From assembly GCF_036417845.1 (NCBI RefSeq), contig NW_027118693.1:3978001-4042000 (forward strand): a stretch of DNA of 64,000 nt, read 5' to 3'. The position numbers and the translations under genes were made by a program. The stretch is from Apteryx mantelli. Lineage: Eukaryota > Chordata > Aves > Apterygiformes > Apterygidae. This document shows positions 12,300 through 24,100 of the stretch, piece by piece (positions within the stretch are counted from its first letter, which is position 1; every line of letters starts with the position of its first letter). The notes under the pieces are model-generated. The model was not told the DNA's origin, ran no database searches, and worked only from the letters and a program-made list of their open reading frames with translations.

Positions 12300-13010
12300 A
12301 CATTATCTCAGAGGTGTACCCTCTGGGAATGGAGCGCCTCCTTCCAAGGGCCTCTCGTCCTGCCACGGGGCACCACGGAGAAGATTCTGGCTCCACCTTC
12401 TTTACTCCCTCCCATCAGATGCTTATAAACCTTGATAAGAGCCTTTTCTGAGCCTTTTCTTCTCCAGGCTAAACAATTCCAGGTCTCGCAGACTTTCCGC
12501 ATGTGAGACATGCTCCAGTCCCTTAATCATCTTTGTGGCCCTTTGCTGGACTTGCTCCAATATGTCCACGTGTCTCCTGTACTGGGGAGCCCTGAACTAG
12601 ACACACCAGTCCAGATGTGGTCTCACCAGTGCTGAGTAGAGGGGGAGGATCACCTCCCTCAACCTGCTGCCAATGCTCTTCCTAAGGTAGCCCAGGATGC
12701 CATTGGCTTTTGCTGCAAGGGCACATTGCTGGCTCACGGTCAACTTGGTGTTCACCAGGACACCCAGGTCCTTCTCTGCAGAGCTGCTCTCCAGCTGGGG
12801 GGCACCCAGCCTGTACTGGTGCATGGGGTCATTCTTCCCCAGGTGAAGGACTTGGCATTTTCCTTTCCTGAACTCCATGAGGTTCCTCTCTGTCCTTTTC
12901 TCCAGCCCGTCAAGATCACTCTGAATGGCAGGGCAACCATGTGGTGTATCAGCCACTCCTCCCAGTGCTGTATCATCAGCAAACTTGCTGAGGGTGCACT
13001 CCTGAAGCCA
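12300..13010 (-). mobile_element. CR1 LINE fragment, 3' part of ORF2
   Basis: The minus strand encodes the CR1 reverse-transcriptase second half. FADD appears near 12,970, followed by ERNLMEFRKGKCQVLHLGKN and SSAEKDLGVLV, then a tail reading SREVILPLYSALVRPHL-like near 12,610. The open part (about 12,597-12,956) is unusually intact for 119 codons. Below 12,597 the reading continues, broken, through the RATKMIKGLEH-like and RTRG-like CR1 C-terminal motifs toward 12,300. The catalytic YxDD is the FADD form usual for CR1. Confidence 0.9.
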
Positions 13011-15344
13011 AGGGCATGGGACAGAGCTTTGTAAGCTCCTGACAGGGTTCTCCTCCTCCAGGAAATGGTCTTCTGGTTGGGCAGCAAAGTCTTGTTAGAA
13101 GGCCAGTGTCTCTGTAGTTTCCTTCTCCCAAGCGGGACCAGGGAGATGCCATGACTTTCTCTGGGTCAAGCCCCAGCCCCTGCTGCAGAGACACATGGCC
13201 TGGAAGACCTTAGAGTCAGCCTCCGGGTACACAGAGCAGCAGGAAGTCAAGCTTCCAGCTTCTGCTTGAAAGCCAGTTCATGCTCAAAGCTAACAGGCGT
13301 GTTTCCAGGAACCATTTGAAGCACAAGGACAGCAGTTGCCTCAGTGATGAAGACTTCACACTTGCTCTACAGGCAGTGAAAGCAATGAAGAAAACCCTAG
13401 CTGATCAGTTCAGTACTGAGCTCCACCTCTTGGTCACTTCCTTGGGTGTCACGGGCCCTCCTCCTGCTCCTCACCCACTTCTGTCTACCAAAAGCTCTCC
13501 CAAGCCTCCTCCGCTCTTTCTGTCTCCCCATCACATTCCCCAGAGCCCTTTGGACCCCTTGTCCCCCTGGTTTGGCCCCATGGGGGAGGAGGGATTCCAG
13601 CACCACTTGTGTGCACCCCTGTGCACCCAGAGCTGCGAGCTGCGGTGGCTGGTGCTTCCCCCCACCCAGCAGCACCAGCCCTGACCCCAGGGGATGGCTG
13701 TGGTGGTGCCAAATGCTCCCACAACTGGGGTCACATCTGGAGCTTTGCTCCAGCTGTGATTGGAGACTGGTCCAGCAGAGACCCCCACCAGGAACAGCTG
13801 CTCTCTCTTCAACCTTACAGTTACAGAAGGATGCTGAGTGTGGATAAAATGCCACCCTGACTGGTGTACATGACCACACTCACTAGAGACAGGTGGATAT
13901 ATTTCATATGGACAATCACTCATAGCACACATTCTTCAGAATTCCTTCACGCAAACCCTTTGCAAGCAAATGCTGTGGTCAAAATGGACCCCAAGATGCA
14001 GGAAGACTGGCCAAATGTCTCTGTGCATCAACCCTACACGAGGTGATACATCAGCTGGAAGCACAATGACATGGGGACATGCTTCCTGAAAGACTGGTGA
14101 GGAAATTGAGGAGACACTGGGCTACTCCAGCCACTCCTCTGCACCCCCTGGATGTATTGGAAAATGAAGGAATGGGTTGAAACAAGAAGAGATCTAGAGC
14201 CCAGCTTAGACAAAGACAGGGTCCAATAGTCCCCTGGGAACACTGGAGTTCAGTAACAAGCCTATGGGCAGAGGCTTATGCTCTGCTGGGGCTGTCCACA
14301 CTGAGTACAAAGGAGGTGGACTAAGAGCCTGCCTATACTCAGGGAAAGGGAAAGCCTTGCTCAGTGCCACCACGGATGAGATTGCTCTCATTGAACTTTA
14401 GGTGAACAATTCAGAGGTCAGAACAGAGGTGCCTAGTCCTAACTTAGATGCATTAAGATGGTAAGAGAGGTCTGCATTATGTTGGCAGTTATAACTCTGA
14501 ACCCTCAGGTTCACACTTCCTTTTGGAGGGGTAGAAGATAGTCAGGTGGCCCTTAGGAACCAATGTCTCACTGCTGAAGAGCTCCCAGAGGTCTGCAATG
14601 AAGATGCCTACATGTCAGTCTGTCACTCCAGCCTCCCTCTGCCCTTAGAGAGGAGGAATCTGTTCCTCTCCTCTCCTTTAGAAATCCATTCTGTGAAAAG
14701 TTGAATCATGTCCTAAACTCCACTGACTAACCTAAGGCAACCTAAGGTGTCTACCTCTTGAACATTTAAAATCTATCCTTTCGATGTCCAACATTAGAAA
14801 GATAAGGCAGGGAGTGTGACAGTAGCTCCACAGAAGCTGCTTTCACAAATTACATTTCTTGATAGCACTTTTAAAGATTTGGTGTTTCTCTCTCTTAGAC
14901 TGCTTCACAAAATGGATCTACATTTCTGCAGGGATTAGGTCACCTGGGTACCAGCTATCATTTTAATTAATGTCCTGTCACCCTCTCAGACCGACTCTGC
15001 TGAGGAGCATCTCAGGAAAGCACAGGGGACCGTGATTCTTCAGGGAATACCAAAGGGCTTTGGGTGGTTTTACTTGAAAGGAAAAAAAATTCAGAGCTTA
15101 CTTCTGTCTGGCAGCACAGTGCATCAGAACAAACGGCATTAGCAGCTGACTCAAAGAGGCTCTGCAAGAACCTTGAAATGAGACATGCCAGATTGTTCTC
15201 TCAAGGTTGTGGGAGGAGAGGGAAGGAGATGATGGTCTGCAGAAATTCTGCTGGCCTTCTATTTCCCCTTGACAGTGTTTCCTGCACATAGATTAATGTA
15301 AGTAACTGCTTTGCTGCATTTCACCTCATTTTTCTTTGATTCTT

Positions 15345-15377
<33 letters not shown>

Positions 15378-15378
15378 G
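15345..15378. repeat. GTT microsatellite
   Basis: About eleven tandem TTG units lie just outside the right arm of the palindrome. Confidence 0.95.
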
Positions 15379-16285
15379 AGTTCCTAGACTGCCTGCCTGC
15401 CGGTGACTGTCCTCCTTTGCCTGTGATATTTCTCAGGCAATGAGACCTTGCTGAACAGTTTGTGTCTATGTGCCTGAGTCTCTGCCCCTTCCTCTGCTTT
15501 AGCTTGTTGGCCAGGTCCAGCTAAGCTGCACAGAGTAGTATTGTTCTCTCTTTTGGGCTTATACAAGTTTTGTGAGCAAAAGCAGCAGGATGGAAAGGAG
15601 ATGGTCTACATAGGGGTAGACTGTCCTGAGAGGACTGCATAGAGAATTCAACATCTTCAAGACCTCAGGTAATGAATTCAGGACCGACTCCATATCAAAC
15701 CAAGCTTCATCTTTCCAGTGTTCACACACACACACACAAAAAAAGTCTTCTGCAGTTCTGTTTGTTTGCTTGTTTATTTGTTTTGTAAGATAGGGCTTTT
15801 TTTGTCTTATCCCCAACTGATGAATTTCTCTACATATCATTTTGTCTCCTAGGATTTTCTTTTTTTTCTCTCTCCTTTCTATTGCTTGTACTCATTTTTA
15901 TTTTTCCTTCTGGTGGCCAGCGTGTTTTATCAAAACCATTTCTCAGCAAGAAAGATTGCTGCAACTGAAGAAAAATCTGGTTACAAAGATTTCTGCTCTA
16001 TAGGGAATAGTTCAAGCTTGGAGGGAAAGACCACAGTTTTAATCATAGAATATATGTCTTCCCTCTTTTTGGCTTTGTCCCTCCTATTACCTTTATTTCC
16101 CAGTGGCCTCCTCCTTTATCACCATCCTCTTTCTGCTTTCTCTCCATTCCTTACCTAAACAAAAAGTTAATGTCGCTTTAAAGAGATGTTTTATCTTTCT
16201 CCAGGATGCATTTTCTCTCATCCTAAAATACAGATTTAAGATAGACTAGAGAAAGAATGACTGAGAAATGTCTATTTTTTTCTCC

Positions 16286-16300
16286 ATTGGCTATAAAAGG
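16286..16300 (+). promoter_or_regulatory. Candidate TATA promoter of right-arm OR
   Basis: ATTGG at 16,286-16,290 is followed at once by TATAAAAGG at 16,292-16,300, about 290 bases before the start codon. A pyrimidine-rich splice-acceptor-like tract ends with CAG at 16,577-16,579, 13 bases before the ATG. Transcription could therefore begin near 16,325, with or without removal of a short intron. Confidence 0.45.
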
Positions 16301-16592
16301 ACACTTGAGTGAGGAGCTCAAATGCAAAAACTTACGTGTTGTTAATAGTGGATTCCTACTCTAACCTAGAAACCAAGTTTGCTGTTACTGTTTGAAATGG
16401 TGTCTCCTTGCTCTGTGTTGTTTCTTCTTGCCTCTCCTCTCTTCTCTGTTTCCTTAGACTTTTTGTGAGTAACCGCATGCATCTCTTTCATTACAGTACA
16501 TTTCTCTACCTGTCTCCGCTCTCTCTAATCTTCTGAGGAATCGTTTCCTCCACTCACCATCTTCTCTCACTCACCGCAGCTCAGTTGCAGAT

Positions 16593-17540
16593 ATGTTGAA
16601 CCATACGACTGTCACAGAGTTCCTTCTCTTGGGCTTCCCCTCCCTCCACCATCAGGAGTACCTAATAGCAATCACTTTCCTGGCTTCCTACCTGGTGATC
16701 TTAGTTGGAAACCTGCTGATCATTGCCCTCATTCTTTCTGACCGAGACCTCCACAGACCTATGTACTTTTTCCTCTGCAACCTCTCCTCTTTGGAGATCT
16801 TCATCACTACATCCATCATACCCAAAACAGTAGCAAGCTTGTTGATGGGCAACAAAACCATCTCCTACCCATTTTGCTTAACTCAGTGCTACTTCTACTC
16901 CCTCTTGGGCAACATTGAGTTTGTCCTTCTGGCTGTCATGTCCTACGACCGTTATGTGGCCATATGCTACCCTCTTCGGTACCCCATGCTCATGAACAGC
17001 CAGTTTTGTGTTCAGCTCCTGTTGGGGTCATGGACTGCAGGCTTCCTGGCCACCATTGTCCCCACTATCCTAGTTGTCAGGCTGCCCTTCTGCAATGCCA
17101 ATCGTATTGACCACTTCTTCTGTGACATTGTGCTTTTGATCAAGTTGTCCTGTGCAGACACACGGACTGTGGAGCTGGTAAGTTTCATGAACGCTTCACT
17201 CATCCTCTTTGGATCACTGATCATGTCAGCAATGTCCTACATATACATCATTAACACCATCCTTAGGTTACCCTCAGCTTCCTCGCAGAACAAGGCATTC
17301 TCCACCTGCTCCTCTCATTTCACCTTTGTCATCTTGGCCTATGGTAGCTGCATCTTCCTGTATGTGCAGCCTTCAACTCACAAAATTTCCTATAACAAAA
17401 TAGTGTCCCTGCTCAACACAATGATAACTCCTCTGATGAGCCCCTTCATTTTCAGCCTGAGGAATGAGCAGATGAAGAAGGCTCTCAAGGTGGGCTTGAA
17501 GAGAAGTGTGATAATCTCCAGGAAATGTTTTTCCTTCTGA
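16593..17540 (+). CDS. Olfactory receptor, class II, intact (right arm copy)
   Basis: A complete 315-residue receptor, the mirror paralogue of 7,003-7,950. It keeps all the OR landmarks: the N-glycosylation site at residues 3-5, GN at 39-40, PMYFFL from 56, SYDRYVAIC at 117-125, loop-2 cysteines at 167, 177 and 187, KAFSTCSSH at 234-242 and SPFIFSLRN at 283-291. Thirty-five of the 37 differences from its paralogue fall in residues 87-279, that is TM3 to TM6 and the loops between them, where OR ligand contacts lie. Residues 1-86 differ once and residues 280-314 not at all. Examples of non-conservative changes are Ala94 to Phe, Phe103 to Ser, Asp169 to Ala and His264 to Lys (left to right copy). 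The two receptors therefore probably differ in ligand range; this is inference. Confidence 0.95.
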   Translation: MLNHTTVTEFLLLGFPSLHHQEYLIAITFLASYLVILVGNLLIIALILSDRDLHRPMYFFLCNLSSLEIFITTSIIPKTVASLLMGNKTISYPFCLTQCYFYSLLGNIEFVLLAVMSYDRYVAICYPLRYPMLMNSQFCVQLLLGSWTAGFLATIVPTILVVRLPFCNANRIDHFFCDIVLLIKLSCADTRTVELVSFMNASLILFGSLIMSAMSYIYIINTILRLPSASSQNKAFSTCSSHFTFVILAYGSCIFLYVQPSTHKISYNKIVSLLNTMITPLMSPFIFSLRNEQMKKALKVGLKRSVIISRKCFSF

Positions 17541-17873
17541 GAAGAGATTTTGTAAGTGGAGGGAAAAGGAAGGGGGGATGGAACAAATGATTAGGATTCA
17601 TTTGCTGAAATTACACCTTTCTTTCTTAGCAGTGTGAAGTTTCACGAAATCACACCAGTTTCTCTCCTGAAACATATCACCATGACAAGACCTAAACCTT
17701 CGATAGAGAAGCCTTTCAAATGGTCTAAAAGCACTTTACAAACCCTGGTGAATACCCTGGTGATGGTGTTTTCTAGGTGTGGAAACTGAGACAGAAAGCA
17801 GCAAGCTGAGGACTTCCTCCTTCCTTGGCACACCAAATTCTCAAGAATAATGCAATTATTCTCAGATCAAGCT

Positions 17874-17884
17874 AATAAAATAAA
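17874..17884 (+). promoter_or_regulatory. Candidate polyadenylation signals of right-arm OR
   Basis: Two overlapping AATAAA hexamers lie about 335 bases after the stop codon. The left arm has the distal one at about 6,345-6,350, farther from its gene because of the 310-base segment. Confidence 0.4.
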
Positions 17885-20709
17885 TGCCCAGTGCTTATGA
17901 TACAATACTGTTAGAGCCAATACTTCATCTGATAGAACAGATTCACGCAGTAGAATTAGTTTGTCCACATATAAACATTTGTAACTTAAATGCCCTAAGC
18001 TGAGTGCATTGCCTGCCCTCCTTTGATCATGGGGAAGAATCAGCAGTCTGGAGGGTTATATCATCTCCTCTTGCACTAATTGTCCATAGCATTTCAGAGG
18101 AACTATACTGAGCATAGAATTGGAAGCTCAACTTTTTCATAGGAAATGCCAGGTGCGCTGAACCACACGCTGGGCAATGTGTTATAATTTGCACAGGTGA
18201 GGGACTCTAGCTCAGTGAGGTGCATCCTCTGCAGCCACAAGGATTAGATCTAGGCCTTAAGTTCTCTCCAACCCCTTCACCAAACAAAACCAAAGAAAAA
18301 AAACCTTCTTCTCTAATCCTTGTCATGGTATTGCCATTTTGTCATTTTCATGGATTCATTTTCATTCATGATTTGCAAGACAAATATGGTGTTTTGGAAT
18401 GAGAATCAAAAGCAGTATTTGTTTATCCGTTTTAAATAAAAATATGACATTATCATTCTATCTGAGAGACTTTTTTATTATTTAAATCACTCACTCTCAA
18501 TAGTACAGAAACACAAGATGGATGAGTTTAGTCTTAAATGCCTAGCATGGAAATTTTGAAGGTAATTAGTTGGATGACTCCCATCCCCTTTAAGTTGGCA
18601 AAGAATCCCACCAAGACATCTTCAGTGAAGAGACTTTGGAATCACAGATAGTGCTTTAACTTAGTTATCTTAGACATCTTATTGTGAGAAATCCTCCCCA
18701 AAGTCACTCTGGCACTAATGTCTCTGATCTTTCTGGATAGAAAGCTACAGTTTGACTATCTGTGGGAGCGCCACACCTCTGGTTACAGCATAGAAATAAC
18801 AGAACCTCACTGTTTGTCCACTGCTACCTCTACACCAATATCTTAGGTGCTTGCTTTGCTCTGATGGCATGGGCTCCAGACTGTTCACTTTATTCACACC
18901 AGGGAAAAGTCCAGGTGCAGTGGTGGGACAGTTCGTTCAGGAATTTGCTTCTTCCATTGAAGGAACAGGTCACTCCAAGAGCTGCCCCTTGCAAGGGGTA
19001 CAAACAAGACCGTGCTGGGTGTTGCTTCCTCTGCTCTGTGCAGACATCAAACTGTATTTTATGCCCTAAGGCATGCAGCACATATCCTCACTGCCACACT
19101 ACAAAACAAAACAAAGCACACGTTTTGTCAGCGGTGATCAACAGCCCTCACTTGATTTCATGTGCCTTGAATGGAGGAAACGCACGCAAAACGACATGCC
19201 TGTGTCTCTGGGCTGCAGGGGCACTACGTGGGCCAGCAGACACCCAGGAGGCCCAGAAGTTAAGCAATATGAGCAGCATTTCCTGACAACAGTGTCTGCT
19301 TCCTGTAATAAATGTGCACAGTAAATAACAGACTTTCTTCTGTGGATAAAGGTCCCCTAAATAGCTACCCACCTCCCTGACACCTGAGCTGGATAAATAA
19401 TGGATTGTTTTTGGTTTTTTTTATTAGTGGGTAAATTGAAAATGAAGTAAAGAAAAAAAACAAAGGTGGACTTTGAGGACTTTGCTAAACGAACACAGAA
19501 ATATTCTTGTCCACTGCAAACCCTTTCTTAGATCTAAAATGCTATGTTCCTTCTGAAAGTACTGACAACAGAAGTTGCATTCACCCTAGCCAGCGAGAGG
19601 GTGGCCCTGAAGCTCTTGTGTTGCCTACTCCTGTAAAGGCATCAGTAACATGCTCCATGAATGTGACAGGAGAAAGTAAGTGCCCAAAGTAAGTTTCTAA
19701 GATCTGCATGAGAGAACATAGGCCAGAAATCATTTGTATTCCATTACTTTCTTTCCGGAAGACTCTGCCCATGCTGCCATCCAACAGAGTAGGTCTTCTT
19801 TCTGTGTAAAACTTTCAAACATTTTTGCTTCCTTCTAACAGAAATATGATGATATTCCTCTTTAGTTTCATCCGAAATTATAAACCAGCTCAAGTGAGAT
19901 AAATAATTTTCTACAGCTGCCTATTCCTTTTCCCAGGTATAAAGGGAGGCCAAATGATTAACACAAACTAAGACAGCTCAACTCCACAAGTGCAAAGGCC
20001 ACCCTACCAGACTTCTGCTAAGTCACTGTTTTCACGGAGGAACTCCATATGATCTTTTGATAATGCACCCTACAAGCTTGGGAAGAGAGTTTCCCCTGTG
20101 TCAGTATGATTCCAGTCCCCTCCCCCCACCAGTTTTTTTTGTGATAAGCACAAAAGAACAATCTATATCTGTGGATAAGCAGCTTTCAGCCGCTTGTAAC
20201 CACTATGTAGCCGCCCTCTTCCGTTTCTGCTCCCTGGAAGGCATGGACCTGGCTGCATATTTCAAGCACTATGCAAGTTCAAGACAGAAGCGTATTCTGG
20301 AAAAGGAACTAAGGGATGGAAAGAGAATGGTCATGAAGGGACAAATGTTGAGAGAGGAAGATAGAATTAAAATTTTCAAAACTACCTCTTCATGCCATGA
20401 TAGCGACTTCGTTAATCCCATAAACATTACTACACATCTGGCACACCTGCTTCCCAGCTATCCTAAACACAGGAGTTGTTCCATAGCTATATTAGAACAG
20501 GAAAGTATTAAAACTCAGTTTGTTCTTTCTCAGATCAGGTGACAACAGTCTGCGCAGTTTGGGAATCTATCTCCTGAATACGTCTACTTCATGCAGATCA
20601 CTAACCATCTCTCTTGGGCTGAAGACGCACATTCAGAGAGATGCAGGCATGCATGGTTAAATGCATCTTTTCTGTCATGATATGAAAGATAAAAAGAACT
20701 GGTTGGGGA

Positions 20710-21100
20710 TGGGATTATCAATGGCAACCTGAGCATCTTGATTAGAAGAGTGAGGGCTGTGTAAAAGACAGAAAGACCTTTGCTAGGGGTTGGCAGGGTG
20801 TTGGGTTTTGGTAAGAGATACACAATGATTAGGGTGCTGTAGAAATTTTTACTACAGGGAGGTGGAAGGAGATGGCTGAGAAAGCCCTCTGTCTGTCTCT
20901 GGTAGAAGGGGTTCCCAAAATAGTGAATAGGGTACTAACACATCCCATGCCTGGCAGAATTGAAAGGCATGGGAATGCTGCTCAGCAATCACCAGCATAA
21001 CAAAGTGGATATTCCCAAGGAGAGTCGTAATGCAGATAACTAGAACCAGCGGGAAGAGGAAGGTCTGAAATTCTGGGACATTAGTGCACCCTAGAAGGCT
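20710..21100 (-). pseudogene. Olfactory receptor pseudogene, internally deleted (right arm)
   Basis: This is the mirror copy of the pseudogene at 3,176-3,560. On minus it reads PEFQTFLFPLVLVIC and LGN (TM1) near 21,010-21,080. The TM6-TM7 remnant VFYTALTLLIK lies near 20,730-20,770. TM2 to TM5 are absent, as in the left copy, so the large deletion is common to both arms. It is not functional. Confidence 0.75.
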
Positions 21101-24100
21101 GCTTTTGGTAACAGACATCCCACCGTCCCACATATATTCCATGGGATAGCACTAGATGGCCACTGGAAATGGACATTCATGAAGTTCATTTTAAAAAACA
21201 CGTTAGTGTTTCTTTGTTAGGCTTAAACATGAGAAACAGATGAAACCAGAATACATCATGTGCTCATTCAAAACTTTTGTGCTTAACAAAACTCTTAATT
21301 TCTCCTACTAGGCACCCTGTGGATTAGAGGCAGTGACAAGCTCATTAGGGTTCCCACAGTCTTACAAACTCCCAGGGGAAAGTCTCCCAGCATGAAGTGA
21401 AATCACAGGACTAAAGTGCCTTGGAGGTTTAATGGGGCTTGCTGAGGGCTGTTAGAGATAGAGCTGCTGCCAGAAGTCCATGTCTTTCACCAGGCACTGA
21501 TTAGACCAGACCATCAGAGGCACCACTTGCAGGAAGACAAAGGAAAGGGACAGAGGTTCTTCCCTCAAGTAGCACCTTTGATGTGGGGTGCCTCTTCCAT
21601 TTTTGACACACGTGCACTCACAGAGTTTTAATGCTTTGCTTCAATGCAGTCTGCACATCCCTGCAGCCCCAGCCCTGTGTAACTCTCCCCACATCATCCT
21701 CCGTCCTCAAGCAGTGCCTCTCAGGGATGAAATGTAATCCTTGCAACTTCAATCTTCCTGATATTCCTCAGTCCTAGACTGCAGGTCCCCTGCAATATGA
21801 CCCCATCTGTTGGTACCCAATGTCTTCACAAGGAACCTCATGGTATCCGAAAACTGCTCCGCATCCCCCAGATCCCACTGTTTGAGTGGTGCCTCTCAAT
21901 CAGAAATCACAAGCCACACTATGTAGCACCTGCCCTTTTTATCCCTGAACTTCCACTCACCACCAGAAGTTTTAGTCTTCAGCTCCTTCTTCTCCCAGCT
22001 CATAAAGTGGGCACTTGGGATGCTCTGTAGTGTGTAAAGGGCTGGTAAATGAAACCAGGGCATGCAAGAGACTGGCAGCCACCTGCTGCAACAGCTAGAT
22101 AACAGGCTGGATATCCTAGGACATGTAAAATGGCACTAGACAGCTGCTTAAGCAATTGAAGGCTGGTCGGTGGAGTTACTCCCCAGCCCTATGAACTGAG
22201 TACATTTCCATGTGAGATCAACTACGCAGCTCAAGTGGAGGTACCTGCGCAAGAACACCCACAGTCAGGTGTCTAACTCTCTGAACTGAATCTCCTCCGA
22301 GGCATCTTCCTTAGGATGATTTGCATCCCATTGGAAAATCAACTTGTTCTCTTCATTGATGGAAGGGTACATCAAGCTGTGGCTGTCTGCACTTAAAATA
22401 TCTCCGTTTAGCCAAGGCAGAATCTCTTCCTGGAGGTCTTCATTTCTCAAGGATAGAGAACACTTTTTACATCCAAACCCTCTCCCCACCCCACCCTACC
22501 CCACACCTCCCTCCCTAAAGAAGCAAAGCAAGAGAAACAAGACTTGAGAGCTGGAGAAAATGCTTTGCTGTGAGGGTTTCAGATTCTGCCATAGGCACAG
22601 GAACTTCCTCCCACGGAGCCCCCTCCCCAGCTAGCAGGGAAGGGCAGGGATGGGGTACAGTAAGGAAACGTAGCTTGTGAGCTGTATGGCAAGAGCTGTG
22701 AGAAGGGGTCGGATACCAGTGTACTGTTTAATAGACTACAGTCAGGAAGCAATCAAGGGGACATTTTTCCCTGAAGAACTTCAAAAATGAACCCTGAAGA
22801 GAACAAAATCTACAAAATTGAGACGATCATTGCTGTAAAGGAAGAAAGAAACAGCTGCTGGTAAAATGGTGTGGCTGGTCCATAAATTGAACAGTTGCAT
22901 AGAAGCCTCCCAAGTGTGCACACCTAATTTTGGGGGATGGAGTGGGGGAAAAAAGAGGATAGAGGACAGTGCTTTTTACATCGGACTGCCTAGCAATGCC
23001 AGCACCCGGGTTTGCCACCAAACCCAACTCAGACTTTGCCATAGGGCAGGTGAGGACCCTGGAGCACTCAGGCAAGTGAGAGCTGGGGCTGGCAGAAGTG
23101 CAATACCTGCACAGCTGGAATAGCATCAAAGATAAACTACCTTTGGAACCGCTCTGCTGGGTATGGCATGGCACTATCCTTCACAGAGAGGCTGTTCACT
23201 GCCCCTCTCCATCCTGGTGGATAGTAGCAACAATCTTACTAGCCCCGCAGCAAAGCTTCAATGATTGACTTTCCAGCCATAATCCTGCTCTAGATGGCAT
23301 GATGAAGAAAACAAAGCTTAAAATAGATGAAATCTTCAAAGCTTTTGTACAGCCGGGGGCTAGTGCAGGGCAATTAGCTGCCTGATTTAGAGTTTAGGTC
23401 TCAGCTCGGATCTTAGCTTAGCTTAAGCTCAGAGCTAAGATTTAGACCTGAGCTTGCACTAGATGCTCTGACAACTGAAATTAGGTGGAAAAAATTCACC
23501 TGCATATCTCCATATTCGTATTTCCTTATTCCTGGGGTAGTAGGACCTTAATATCCCACACCCAGATACTTGATACTCCCAGTGTTTTGCAGTGCAGCCA
23601 TTTCAGGCCTTCTCTGAATGCCACACAGCTGACACCTGAGAGAGCACTGAGTTACTTGCCAAGGCTTACACTGTGGAGCAGGCAGAAGGCAGAGGCAGGA
23701 CCTATCAGCCACTTCTGGAGTTGCATCCTGGTTCTTCAAGTGTCCTGTATGAACAGAGAGCAATATGGAGTTCTAACACGAGCACGGAAGTGCAATGAAA
23801 TCAAACTCCCAATGACACACTGAGGAAGAGTACCAAACTGTCTCTTTTTGGTAGGCAGTTTGCACTATGTTAACCAGATATGGATCTAGAATAAGATGAT
23901 GTCCAGGATGAGACGGGAGCTGGGGCATTTCTGAGCAAGAAAGGAACAATTTGGCAGAAGCTTTTGCTTTTGCAAAATTGAGTTCTTATGTATATTTCTT
24001 TGCTCTATCCAAGCACTGCGTGAAGGCAAACTGGACCTGATTTGTCCTGGGTGACTGCATGTTAAGCCCCATTTCTACAGCTAGAATGGCAGCTGTGATG

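Larger units (their letters stand above)
9013..15540. other. Spacer of the OR palindrome
   Basis: This unique segment lies between the two inverted arms. It contains a 1-kb low-copy repeat at its left edge, two CR1 fragments in opposite orientation and a GTT microsatellite. The stretches 10,113-11,199 and 13,011-15,344 show no gene or repeat I can identify; the open frames there overlap in several frames and match nothing known to me. Confidence 0.8.

Noticed and set aside
11200-13010. Single CR1 insertion with twin-priming 5' inversion
   Set aside because: The inverted 5' part lies beyond the 3' end, not upstream of it, so the order is wrong for that mechanism.
20057-20542. 161-codon frame in the right arm
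   Set aside because: Its left-arm partner is broken into two frames, and it resembles no known family.
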